Part shown: in pieces, positions 1-6,858 of the stretch
How the letters are laid out: the number at the start of each line of letters is the position of its first letter
Position numbering within the stretch: the stretch's first letter is position 1
DNA from: Candidatus Bathyarchaeota archaeon
GTDB taxonomy: Archaea; Thermoproteota; Bathyarchaeia; Bathyarchaeales; UBA233
Assembly (NCBI GenBank): GCA_004376975.1
Contig: SOJA01000129.1
Coordinates: forward strand, 1 to 14,355
Direction of reading: 5' to 3'
DNA length: 14,355 bases
Notes under the pieces: model-generated
Seen by the model: the letters and a program-made list of their open reading frames with translations, nothing else
The model's database searches: none
Told to the model about the DNA's origin: nothing
Position numbers and translations under genes: made by a program

Positions 1-9
1 GCGCGCTAT

Positions 10-633
10 TTACTGAGAGAGACTTCTTGCATAAACTTCACTTGTCATGCTATGCATTTGTCGAGACAACTTGGTGATTGCACATTCATCTCCAAGCCAC
101 CACATACACTTTTTCTCTTGACAACCCATTGAAAAGCCACTCTTCATTATGAGCGGACATCTTTTCTTGAAGCGCTTTGCACGATCAAAATACAAGTTAA
201 CCACTTTCTTCATACGTTTAGGCGCGTCCTTTACAGAGAGTCCGTTAAGAAAATTAAACATTTCTGGATAACGAATAAGATCCGTTAACGTAACCAAACC
301 AACAAGCTGTTCATTTTTTATCACTGGAAGTTTCTTTATTTTTTGCTCAAACATGAGTTTAGCAGCATCACCAGCGCGCATTTTGGGTGTCGCTGCAATT
401 AGAGGTTTTGACATTATATCGATAACCCTTGTCTCTTCGGGTTCTCTCAACTCATGTATAACCCTTTTTAACATGTCCCTCTCAGTTACGATGCCAACAG
501 GCTTTCCATTGCTGACAACAATGAGACAGCCAATTTCATGCTTGTTCATAACCTCAACTGCCCTTTTAACGGTAACACTGGCTTTCACAGTTATTGTGGT
601 CTTCACCATGATTTTCTCAAGCTTTAATGGCAT
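10..633 (-). CDS. CBS-domain pair protein with C-terminal four-cysteine motif
   Basis: Predicted cytosolic ligand-sensing protein of 207 residues. Two tandem CBS domains occupy about residues 5-60 and 68-125; the segments GIVTERDML (47-55) and GLVTLTDLI (112-120) are the typical CBS ends that bind adenosyl nucleotides. The tail carries Cys159, Cys171, Cys176 and Cys184 in a C-x11-C-x4-CMWW-x5-C arrangement that could hold zinc or an iron-sulfur cluster; this is inference. The ATG at 633 is chosen because AGGTG lies six bases upstream; a GTG at 642 overlaps that site and would add three residues. The gene runs to the left edge region with its stop at 10-12 and stands alone, with no functional partner visible. 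What the CBS pair regulates cannot be told from sequence. Confidence 0.88.
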   Translation of the reverse strand: MPLKLEKIMVKTTITVKASVTVKRAVEVMNKHEIGCLIVVSNGKPVGIVTERDMLKRVIHELREPEETRVIDIMSKPLIAATPKMRAGDAAKLMFEQKIKKLPVIKNEQLVGLVTLTDLIRYPEMFNFLNGLSVKDAPKRMKKVVNLYFDRAKRFKKRCPLIMKSGFSMGCQEKKCMWWLGDECAITKLSRQMHSMTSEVYARSLSQ

Positions 634-639
634 TAGAAA

Positions 640-644
640 CACCT
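640..644 (-). promoter_or_regulatory. Ribosome binding site AGGTG of the CBS gene
   Basis: AGGTG on the minus strand, six bases before the ATG at 633. It decides this start over the upstream GTG at 642, which overlaps it. Confidence 0.6.
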
Positions 645-693
645 GACAAGTTTCGCAGGAAAACGTTGTTATGTTCAGTTATGTATAGATTAT

Positions 694-727
694 GAACCTC
701 GGATTCAGGTTCAGACTCCGAATTCGG
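694..727. repeat. Inverted repeat plus adjacent palindrome upstream of the CBS gene
   Basis: GAACCT (694-699) and AGGTTC (707-712) form a perfect 6-bp stem around a 7-base loop. Five bases further on lies the perfect palindrome CCGAATTCGG (718-727). Both sit just upstream of the TATA-like element of the CBS gene, so they could be an operator or the end of a transcript. No homologue is known to me. Confidence 0.4.
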
Positions 728-863
728 GCTCATTATCTCTACGCGTCATACATAGCAACCTCACCACTTGTAGTTCCTCGCCATTACTCTTTCCTTTAGC
801 TCTATGATAGCTTTTAGCGCCCGTCTTTACCTTGAAATGACCATGTGTTAATAACTGATACAT
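711..863 (-). CDS. Doubtful small ORF, 50 residues
   Basis: ATG at 863 to TGA at 711-713 on the minus strand encodes a basic 50-residue peptide starting MYQLLTHGHFKVKTGAKSYH. The frame stays open for about 28 more codons upstream of the ATG, to a TGA, without another start codon, so it may be the tail of a broken gene. No Shine-Dalgarno sequence is evident and I recognise no family. It could easily be chance. Confidence 0.2.
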   Translation of the reverse strand: MYQLLTHGHFKVKTGAKSYHRAKGKSNGEELQVVRLLCMTRRDNEPEFGV

Positions 864-1020
864 GTATACACAACCTATCCTTCCATTATCTCCTCGACTA
901 TTTTTAGGGAGATAAACAGCTGGAAAGACAGTTTTTCAGAATTGAAAAGCATACTTTTCGTGTGCATTGAAATTTTAGCTAGCATAAATATCTACAGTTT
1001 ATGATGAAATGGAGGATGGT

Positions 1021-1725
1021 TTAGGAAGACCATTGATGAATGAGAACGAACTCTTTGGCTGTTTTTCCGATTTCTGTTGCTTCTTCTATAGAAAGATGAA
1101 CCTCTAAGTTCCTAACGATTTTCTCTTTTGCAGTAGCTTCCAATATGGCAAAATCGGCATTCCTAACGAACATTCTTAGAGATGGGCACATTCCAGTATC
1201 GCCGCTTATTACTATTCGTTGCTTGTTGTAGCTGATTGAATAACCAACCGCTGGTACGAGTTTTCCCACTCCATAAGCTTTTGTCGATCCTCTGTGCACA
1301 ACGGAAAAAGGTTGAATCGCCATTCCTCCCACAGTTACTTCTTCTTTGCTTGACAACTCTTTCAGGATGATTTGGAATGGCATTGTTTCACCATAGACAG
1401 CCTCAAACCCTTCAAGCAGGTTTTTAACTTCACTGCAAGAACGGGGTGCAATCAAGAGCAGGTCCCTGTTTCTCCCGATCATCCTCAGAAAACCGAGAAT
1501 CGTCCATAACCCTCCGACATGATCAAAATGACCATGTGTTAGGGCAATTGCTTTCAATCGTTCAAAATCATAGTTAAGCTCCAACAAGTCTCTTGTTGCT
1601 CCGTCTCCCACGTCTACTAGCATGTCACATTCCAAGGTTGATATTAGAATCTGAGTGGCGACTCCAGCTTTTGAATATATTACGTTAATGTTCCAGTTCT
1701 CGCCATACCAAGAACTCAGCAACAT
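1021..1725 (-). CDS. RNase Z-like metallo-beta-lactamase fold hydrolase
   Basis: Zinc-dependent hydrolase of 234 residues; the substrate is unknown. Counting from the ATG at 1725, the metal-binding motif T-HGHFDH gives His64, His66, Asp68 and His69, followed by His144 (VVH), Asp176 in ISGDTG, His210 in the VHLSIEEA segment and His230 in LIHQ. The late H-S-x-EEA and LIH motifs resemble RNase Z and aryl-sulfatase-like members rather than glyoxalases. The N-terminal FLGTGG-type motif of true tRNase Z is absent, and at 234 residues it is shorter than archaeal tRNase Z (around 300), so a tRNA-processing role is unlikely. The ATG is preferred over a GTG two codons upstream because GGAG lies five bases before it. 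A TATA-like AAAAATATT (minus strand, about 1760-1768) is a plausible promoter. Confidence 0.85.
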   Translation of the reverse strand: MLLSSWYGENWNINVIYSKAGVATQILISTLECDMLVDVGDGATRDLLELNYDFERLKAIALTHGHFDHVGGLWTILGFLRMIGRNRDLLLIAPRSCSEVKNLLEGFEAVYGETMPFQIILKELSSKEEVTVGGMAIQPFSVVHRGSTKAYGVGKLVPAVGYSISYNKQRIVISGDTGMCPSLRMFVRNADFAILEATAKEKIVRNLEVHLSIEEATEIGKTAKEFVLIHQWSS

Positions 1726-1730
1726 GGACA

Positions 1731-1734
1731 CTCC
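1731..1734 (-). promoter_or_regulatory. Ribosome binding site GGAG of the MBL-fold hydrolase
   Basis: GGAG on the minus strand, five bases before the ATG at 1725. An alternative GTG at 1731 overlaps this site and is disfavoured. Confidence 0.5.
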
Positions 1735-1920
1735 ATATAATCATTAGACAGGGTCAATGTAATATTTTTCGTTTCCGTGATGGAAAGGAAAGACCGTAAG
1801 TGATGCCTTCATCTTGTGGAGGGGGTTGAATTGCCTTAGCACTTCTGCCGGAATCCTAGATTTCCTGCATTTTTACAGTGTTAACGTAAGAATAGTGTGT
1901 GACCTCTAAATCAAGCTCCT

Positions 1921-3423
1921 TTAGTATTCGATTCCTTTTCTTGCTTGAAGACCCTTGGTGAATGGATGTCTAATCTCTTTCATTTCGGTTACCAAATCGG
2001 CTGTCTTAATTATTTCGTCTGGAGCATGTCGCCCAGTTAGCACAAGCTCTGTGTGTTTTGACCTGTTCTTTATCAATTCCAGAATCCTTTGGATTTTTAT
2101 TAATTTCAGGTTTAAAGCGACGTTAATCTCGTCTAGAATGACGATGTCGTATTCTCCGCTTTTGGTAACTTCCTCAGCGAGAGATAAGGCTTCTTGTGCA
2201 AGTTTAATATCCTCTTTTCTGGGAGGTTTTTCCATCACGAATTTTCCTCTGCCGAAGGTCTTCAAAGTGAGATTCGGAAGCTTGTCCACTATATAGAGTT
2301 CGCCGTAGTCAAATCCGCCTTTAATAAACTGGATTACGTAAACATTCAATCCTCTGCCCACAGCCCTTAGAGCAAGTCCAAAAGCTGCTGAGGTTTTTCC
2401 TTTTCCATCGCCAGTGTAAACCTGCACGAGTCCTTGTTCTAGTTTGTGCATTGGCTCACAAGATTTGTGGACTTGTTTTCTGAATTTTTCGTCTAAGAGT
2501 TTTTCAGCAAGTGAGGCAGGGCTTATTTTCTTTTCTAGAATTTTTTCCAGAAACTCTTCGAGTTTTCCTTCCGTTTTCAGTTCTTCTAATATTGAACTCG
2601 CCACCTTTTCTTTTATGGCTTCTGCAAGTTCAGCTTCAACCTTTTCTCGGCTTCTTTTGCGTTCCAGCTCTTTTTTTAGGAATACCCTATGTTCCTCTAT
2701 TTCTTCAATAAGTTGCGAGACACCTTCGCCTGTAATGGCGACAGTCTTTAGAACTGGCAGATTCCATGTTCTCTTCTTGTTGTCCAGCTGCAGCATCGCT
2801 TGTATGTCCATTACGGCTTTGTCGGCGTTTTCACGGTCAGCTTTGTTTACGACAAAAATGTCACCTATCTCCATGAGTCCAGCTTTTATTGCTTGTATCT
2901 CATCTCCTAAGCCTGGCGCAAAAAGAACGACAATTGTTTGTGCCACCTTGATTATTTCCACCTCGGATTGTCCTGCACCAACGGTTTCCACAATGACTAT
3001 GTCTTTGCCTGCAGCATCCAAGACGCGTACAGCGTCTTTTGTTGCTTTAGCTATTCCCCCTTGATAGCTGCGGGTTGCCATGCTACGTATGAACACTCCT
3101 TGGTCTGTGCTTAGTTCTTGCATTCGGATTCTGTCGCCTAGAAATGCGCCGCCTGTGAAGGGGCTTGTTGGATCTACAGCTACAACACCCACGGTTTTGC
3201 TTCTTTGTCTGTACGCGCGTATAATTTTCGCTATAAGTGTGCTTTTTCCCGAGCCGCCTGGTCCGGTTAATCCTATTATATGCGCTTTTCCAGTATGAGG
3301 GTAGAGTGAAGTGATTAGTTCTTGCGCGTTAGGATCGTTGTTTTCGATGATTGTTATTGCTCTTGCTATACTTCTTCGGTCTCCAGCTAGTACGCCTTTG
3401 GCTATTTCTTCAATCTTAGGCAA
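1921..3423 (-). CDS. meaB: Fusion of MeaB-type mutase chaperone GTPase and CobA/BtuR-type cobalamin adenosyltransferase
   Basis: A single 500-residue polypeptide with two complete modules. Residues 1-315 are MeaB/ArgK, the GTPase that loads and protects B12-dependent acyl-CoA mutases: Walker A GPGGSGKS (54-61), DPTSPFTGGAFLGDRIRM (84-101), ETVGAGQSEVE (146-156), NKAD (193-196), then a charged helical dimerisation arm (about 245-315). Residues 326-500 are a CobA/BtuR ATP:cob(I)alamin adenosyltransferase: P-loop GDGKGKT (338-344), DEINVAL (431-437), LTGRHAP (462-468) and the terminal HPFTKGLQARKGIEY. The join is a short linker without any stop, so the reading frame is continuous. The start is TTG at 3423; an in-frame TGA lies six codons upstream, no ATG is available, and the family N-terminus matches. 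It begins 22 bases after the B12-binding subunit, as third gene of the mutase operon. Expected role: make adenosylcobalamin and hand it to the mutase. Confidence 0.95.
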   Translation of the reverse strand: MPKIEEIAKGVLAGDRRSIARAITIIENNDPNAQELITSLYPHTGKAHIIGLTGPGGSGKSTLIAKIIRAYRQRSKTVGVVAVDPTSPFTGGAFLGDRIRMQELSTDQGVFIRSMATRSYQGGIAKATKDAVRVLDAAGKDIVIVETVGAGQSEVEIIKVAQTIVVLFAPGLGDEIQAIKAGLMEIGDIFVVNKADRENADKAVMDIQAMLQLDNKKRTWNLPVLKTVAITGEGVSQLIEEIEEHRVFLKKELERKRSREKVEAELAEAIKEKVASSILEELKTEGKLEEFLEKILEKKISPASLAEKLLDEKFRKQVHKSCEPMHKLEQGLVQVYTGDGKGKTSAAFGLALRAVGRGLNVYVIQFIKGGFDYGELYIVDKLPNLTLKTFGRGKFVMEKPPRKEDIKLAQEALSLAEEVTKSGEYDIVILDEINVALNLKLIKIQRILELIKNRSKHTELVLTGRHAPDEIIKTADLVTEMKEIRHPFTKGLQARKGIEY

Positions 3424-3445
3424 TGGTTTGGCACATCGTCAGGTT

Positions 3446-3853
3446 CTAGGTTCTTTTTGGAGCATTTTCAAGCACGAATTTAACTATTGCTTCTGTTGTG
3501 GTTCCAGGTCCAAAGATTTCTTTTATTCCAAGCTTCTTCATTTCTGGAACATCTTCTTCGGGGATTATACCTCCTGCGATAACCAGCATGTCTGTTAAGC
3601 CCTTCTTTTTCAATAGTTCAGTTATCCTTGGGAAAAGGGTTCTGTGGGCTCCTGAAAGAATGCTTATTCCTATTACATCCACGTCTTCTTGGAGGGCTGT
3701 TTCAACTATCTGCTCAGGGGTCTGTTTCAAACCGGTGTAGATCACTTCCATTCCAGCGTCTCTTAATGCTCTGGCTATTATTTTGGCTCCTCTGTCGTGG
3801 CTGTCTAGGCCTGGCTTAGCGATTAAGATTCTGATTTTTCTTCTGTTTTTCAT
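3446..3853 (-). CDS. icmB: B12-binding small subunit of the acyl-CoA mutase
   Basis: A 135-residue separate cobalamin-binding subunit (methylmalonyl-CoA mutase C-terminal domain family). The B12 motif D-x-H-x-x-G is seen as Asp17-Ser-His19-Asp-Arg-Gly22; His19 would be the lower axial cobalt ligand. SGAH (about residues 67-70) and GGIIPEED (about 93-100) are the other conserved cobalamin-contacting loops. It has the size of stand-alone small subunits of isobutyryl-CoA mutase and of archaeal two-subunit methylmalonyl-CoA mutases. It starts 14 bases after the large subunit and is followed 22 bases later by the chaperone/adenosyltransferase gene, so all three are surely co-transcribed. Whether the holoenzyme is an isobutyryl- or methylmalonyl-CoA mutase is decided by the large subunit. 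Confidence 0.95.
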   Translation of the reverse strand: MKNRRKIRILIAKPGLDSHDRGAKIIARALRDAGMEVIYTGLKQTPEQIVETALQEDVDVIGISILSGAHRTLFPRITELLKKKGLTDMLVIAGGIIPEEDVPEMKKLGIKEIFGPGTTTEAIVKFVLENAPKRT

Positions 3854-3867
3854 GTGTTTCCACTTCT

Positions 3868-5547
3868 CTAGATTACAATCAACTCTTTATATTCCCCATA
3901 GATTTTTCGAAGGACATCGCAGATTTCACCTATTGTTGCATACGTCTTTACTGCGTCAATTATTATTGGCATAAGATTCTCATTTTTCTCTGCGGAATAG
4001 TGAAGTTTTTCCAGCACTTCATTCACTTTTCTGTTATTTCTTTCCCTTTTCAACTTCTGAAGCCTTGCAACTTGTTTCTCTTCAACTTTTGGGTCCACCC
4101 TTAAAATCTTCATCGGATATTTTTCTTCTGTTTTGTAATCGTTCACTCCGATTAGGATTCGTTTTTTCTCATCTACTTCCCTCTGGTATTTGTAGGCGCT
4201 GTCAGCGATTTCTTTTTGGAAGAAGCCGTTATTTATGGCTACGATTGCTCCACCCATGTCGTCTAGTTTTTGGAAGTATTCCATTGTGGACTCTTCCATC
4301 TCATTTGTTAGGTTCTCAACGTAATATGAGCCGGCCAAGGGGTCTATTGTATTGGTTACTCCGCTTTCGTGGGCTATTATCTGCTGAGTTCTTAAGGCTA
4401 TTCTTACTGCTTTTTCGCTTGGTAGGGCTAAGGCTTCATCAAAAGAGTTTGTATGTAACGATTGTGTTCCGGCTAGAATCGCTGATAAGGCTTGTATTGT
4501 GACGCGTGTAATGTTATTTAGGGGTTGCTGAGCAGTTAGGGTGAATCCTGCAGTTTGAACATGCATACGCATCCACATGGACCTTGGGTTTCTAGCATGA
4601 AAACGATTCTTCATTATCCTTGCCCATATTCTGCGAGCTGCTCTGAATTTCGCTATTTCCTCGAAGAGGTCGTTGTGGGCTGCGAAAAAGAATGATAATC
4701 GGGGAGCAAATTCGTCAACTTTCATCCCTCTTTCAAGACATGATTCCACATAGGTTATTCCATCATAAAGTGTGAAGGCTAATTCTTGAACAGCGTTTGC
4801 TCCAGCTTCTCTTATATGGTATCCACTTACACTTATGGGATTCCATCTGGGCACGTGTTTTGTGCAGTATTCCACTATATCTGTCACAAGTTTCACCGAG
4901 GGCTTAGGCGGAAATATGATTAATTTCTGGGCGAAAAATTCTTTAAGCACATCATTTTGAGTTGTCCCTCCAATCTTTTCTCTAGGCACTCCTTGCTTAT
5001 CTCCCACAGCCATGTACATGGCAAGCAGCATAGCTGATGGACCATTAATAGTCATGGAAGTTGTCACTTTGTCGAGGGGTATGCCGTCAAACAGAACCTC
5101 CATGTCCTTCAGGGATGAGATTGCCACCCCGCATACGCCGACTTCGCCCTGAGAAAACGGATGATCTGAATCATAGCCCCTAATCGTTGGATAGTCAAAA
5201 GCTATACTCAATCCTGTTTCTCCTTCTTTCAGCAAATATTTAAACCGCTGATTTGATTCTTCTGCTGCACCGTATCCTGAAAACTGCCGCATAGTCCACA
5301 ATCTACCTCTGTACATGGTTGCATGCACTCCACGGGTGAAGGGATATTCACCTGGAAAACCAAGATCCCGCATGTAATTCAAATCTTTGATGTGTTCTGG
5401 TGTGTAAACTCGTTTTATCAACGTGTCTGAAGGGCTATGGAATTCGCCTTTTCGTTCCGGGCGTTGTCCCATCCATTTTGGAAGCGTCGTCTTTTCCCAA
5501 TGTTCCCGCTTCTTCATAATTTCGTCAAGTTTTTCTTTATCGGACAT
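3868..5547 (-). CDS. icmA: Adenosylcobalamin-dependent acyl-CoA mutase large subunit, isobutyryl-CoA mutase type
   Basis: Catalytic TIM-barrel subunit of 559 residues from the methylmalonyl/isobutyryl/2-hydroxyisobutyryl-CoA mutase family, lacking a fused B12 domain. Family blocks include [13 protein letters not shown] (77-89), [14 protein letters not shown] (117-130), [14 protein letters not shown] (194-207), [10 protein letters not shown] (241-250) and [14 protein letters not shown]. Residue numbering happens to match the Propionibacterium methylmalonyl-CoA mutase. There, Tyr89 and Arg207 bind the substrate carboxylate; here they are Phe89 and Gln207, the pair typical of isobutyryl-CoA mutases. 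Catalytic His244 is kept. Expected reaction: isobutyryl-CoA to n-butyryl-CoA and back. Automatic annotation will probably call it methylmalonyl-CoA mutase. First gene of a three-gene operon; GGAG lies about ten bases before the ATG and a TATA-like GATATTTA about 37 bases upstream. Confidence 0.94.
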   Translation of the reverse strand: MSDKEKLDEIMKKREHWEKTTLPKWMGQRPERKGEFHSPSDTLIKRVYTPEHIKDLNYMRDLGFPGEYPFTRGVHATMYRGRLWTMRQFSGYGAAEESNQRFKYLLKEGETGLSIAFDYPTIRGYDSDHPFSQGEVGVCGVAISSLKDMEVLFDGIPLDKVTTSMTINGPSAMLLAMYMAVGDKQGVPREKIGGTTQNDVLKEFFAQKLIIFPPKPSVKLVTDIVEYCTKHVPRWNPISVSGYHIREAGANAVQELAFTLYDGITYVESCLERGMKVDEFAPRLSFFFAAHNDLFEEIAKFRAARRIWARIMKNRFHARNPRSMWMRMHVQTAGFTLTAQQPLNNITRVTIQALSAILAGTQSLHTNSFDEALALPSEKAVRIALRTQQIIAHESGVTNTIDPLAGSYYVENLTNEMEESTMEYFQKLDDMGGAIVAINNGFFQKEIADSAYKYQREVDEKKRILIGVNDYKTEEKYPMKILRVDPKVEEKQVARLQKLKRERNNRKVNEVLEKLHYSAEKNENLMPIIIDAVKTYATIGEICDVLRKIYGEYKELIVI

Positions 5548-5583
5548 TTAGCATCTTCTCCTTAACAGATTTGATTCTTAACG

Positions 5584-5592
5584 TAAATATCA
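5584..5592 (-). promoter_or_regulatory. TATA-like box of the mutase operon
   Basis: TGATATTTA on the minus strand inside the 67-base gap before the mutase large subunit. It would give a leader of roughly 12-15 bases that includes a GGAG ribosome site. The box is judged by eye only. Confidence 0.4.
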
Positions 5593-5614
5593 CATGGAAC
5601 CAAAGGTTATTTTC

Positions 5615-6760
5615 TTATCGGTTTAAACCCATCGCTTCATTCACGCTGTTTTCAAATCTTAGCATGCAGGCAGACGCTGAGAACCCCCATCCGAAACCAA
5701 GCATCAAGATTATGTCGCCTTTTGAGAATTTGTTTTCCGAAACTATTTTTTCAAGGATAAAGGGTAAACTTGCCCCGGATAAGTTGCCGTATTCAATAAG
5801 CACTTCACGTGATTCCTTAATTTTCTCTTTCGGAATTCTGTAGTGTTCAGCCATCATATTGAGTATTTTTTCGCTGCCAGTATGGATTGCCCATTTTTTA
5901 GCATTTTTCATTACGGTTTTAGCATCTTTTCCAAGCAGTTTCTTTAAGGCTAGAGCGGTGTATTCAACTCCAAGTTTTGGCAGTTTCTTATCTAAATGTG
6001 AATAGAAACCGAACTTGAAGGGTTCATTTAGGGTTGCTATTCTTGCGTAACCAGCTAAGTAATCGTTCTTTCTAATGTTTGTAACGTCTATAACTCTGTC
6101 AACTGATAGTCCATCTCCCTCCTTTGCCACAACGCAACCAGCTACTCCGTCTCCGAACAGGAAAAATTCCATAGTAGCAATCCATTTCCTCAACTCCATC
6201 TGTTGTATGTTCTTATCCTTCATCAATCTGATTTTACGAATTTCCATGAGATTTCTTAAGCCTCGCAATTGGTTGATGAGCCAATAGGAGTTCACGCCTG
6301 AAGTGCAAAGCAGAACTTTATCATTGGGATGTGTGGCTATGTGGTCGTCAGCAAGTTCAAGGGCTTTTGTGAAGGATGCGCAAGCCATTCCTTGAATGTT
6401 GACATGTTTAATGTAAGGGTTGAATCCTAGTTTGCGGATTAAAAGATGGCTTAAACCTGGGCACAGAAACGGGTTTGCGTCGTAGGCTGCAACAAAGTAG
6501 CCTATGTCTTTGATGGATAGATCAGCTTTTTCTAGAGTGTCATGGCAAGCTTCTAAACATAAGTGTACGAGTCCTTTTTCACTTATGATTGTCTCTTTTT
6601 TAGAGGAAGAAGTAGAGCTTACAAGGCATCTTTTTGAAACTCCTAAATTGAGTACGTTCTGTTTGACTTCTTCGGGGAGCCTGCATGGAAAGGCTTCTAT
6701 TAATTCTTCTGTTAAATACTCGTTCTTAGGCACAGCGGTTGACAACTGTAATATTTGCAT
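5615..6760 (-). CDS. Chalcone synthase/KAS III-like condensing enzyme (type III polyketide synthase superfamily)
   Basis: A 381-residue thiolase-superfamily decarboxylating-type condensing enzyme. The full Cys-His-Asn triad is visible: Cys127 in GMACASF, His293 in WAIHTGS and Asn326 in EYGNLSGAS. LFGDGVAG (201-208) and GFGWGFSA (355-362) are further conserved turns. The EYGN-[LM]-S and WAIH pattern is closest to type III polyketide synthases and 3-ketoacyl-CoA synthases; FabH is a second option. HMG-CoA synthase is unlikely because the third catalytic residue is Asn in this context and the archaeal HMGS N-terminus is missing. It likely extends an acyl-CoA starter, perhaps one from the neighbouring mutase. 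Position: 98 bases after the DUF35 gene and 67 before the mutase operon, with its own TATA box and no ribosome site. Substrate and product are unknown. Confidence 0.85.
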   Translation of the reverse strand: MQILQLSTAVPKNEYLTEELIEAFPCRLPEEVKQNVLNLGVSKRCLVSSTSSSKKETIISEKGLVHLCLEACHDTLEKADLSIKDIGYFVAAYDANPFLCPGLSHLLIRKLGFNPYIKHVNIQGMACASFTKALELADDHIATHPNDKVLLCTSGVNSYWLINQLRGLRNLMEIRKIRLMKDKNIQQMELRKWIATMEFFLFGDGVAGCVVAKEGDGLSVDRVIDVTNIRKNDYLAGYARIATLNEPFKFGFYSHLDKKLPKLGVEYTALALKKLLGKDAKTVMKNAKKWAIHTGSEKILNMMAEHYRIPKEKIKESREVLIEYGNLSGASLPFILEKIVSENKFSKGDIILMLGFGWGFSASACMLRFENSVNEAMGLNR

Positions 6761-6783
6761 GTCAGTAAAAGTGATGAAGGAAA

Positions 6784-6790
6784 TTATAAA
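6784..6790 (-). promoter_or_regulatory. TATA box giving a probably leaderless transcript
   Basis: TTTATAA on the minus strand at -30 to -24 relative to the ATG at 6760. Archaeal TATA boxes sit about 25-30 bases before the transcription start, so the mRNA would begin at or next to the ATG. This agrees with the absence of a Shine-Dalgarno sequence. Confidence 0.6.
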
Positions 6791-6838
6791 AAGATTCTTC
6801 AGCCTTGCTTGACCTGCAGAATATTCGGTTAGTGTTAT

Positions 6839-6845
6839 AAAAAAA
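6839..6845 (-). terminator. Oligo-T terminator after the thiolase/DUF35 operon
   Basis: Seven consecutive T on the minus strand, 14 bases after the stop of the second DUF35 gene and before the separate promoter at 6784-6790. Archaeal RNA polymerase stops at such oligo-T tracts. It supports transcription of the condensing enzyme as a separate unit. Confidence 0.5.
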
Positions 6846-6858
6846 GGTGGAGTTGGGG

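Larger units (their letters stand above)
634..1022. other. Intergenic stretch without a firm gene
   Basis: About 390 bases between the CBS and hydrolase genes. It holds a TATA-like element (tctatacat on the minus strand, near 680-690) suited to the CBS gene, an inverted repeat at 694-712, a 10-base palindrome at 718-727, and one doubtful minus-strand small ORF (711-863). No tRNA or other RNA gene could be folded by eye. Confidence 0.6.

Noticed and set aside
690..735. tRNA-like T-arm (GGTTC near an inverted repeat)
   Set aside because: No acceptor stem, anticodon arm or D-arm of the right spacing could be found on either strand.
1021..1725. True tRNase Z (rnz)
   Set aside because: The N-terminal FLGTGG-type motif is missing and the protein is short; only the MBL core and late motifs agree.
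2444..3064. Long plus-strand open frame of about 206 codons opposite the MeaB-CobA gene
   Set aside because: Serine/phenylalanine-rich translation typical of antisense shadows; the minus strand encodes the well-conserved GTPase and adenosyltransferase motifs.
3868..5547. Annotation as methylmalonyl-CoA mutase
   Set aside because: Overall family is right, but Phe89 and Gln207 replace the Tyr and Arg required for the methylmalonyl carboxylate.
5615..6760. HMG-CoA synthase, tempting because of nearby thiolase/DUF35 genes
   Set aside because: The EYGNLSG and WAIHTGS motifs with a Cys-His-Asn triad fit type III PKS/KAS III; the archaeal HMG-CoA synthase N-terminus is not present.
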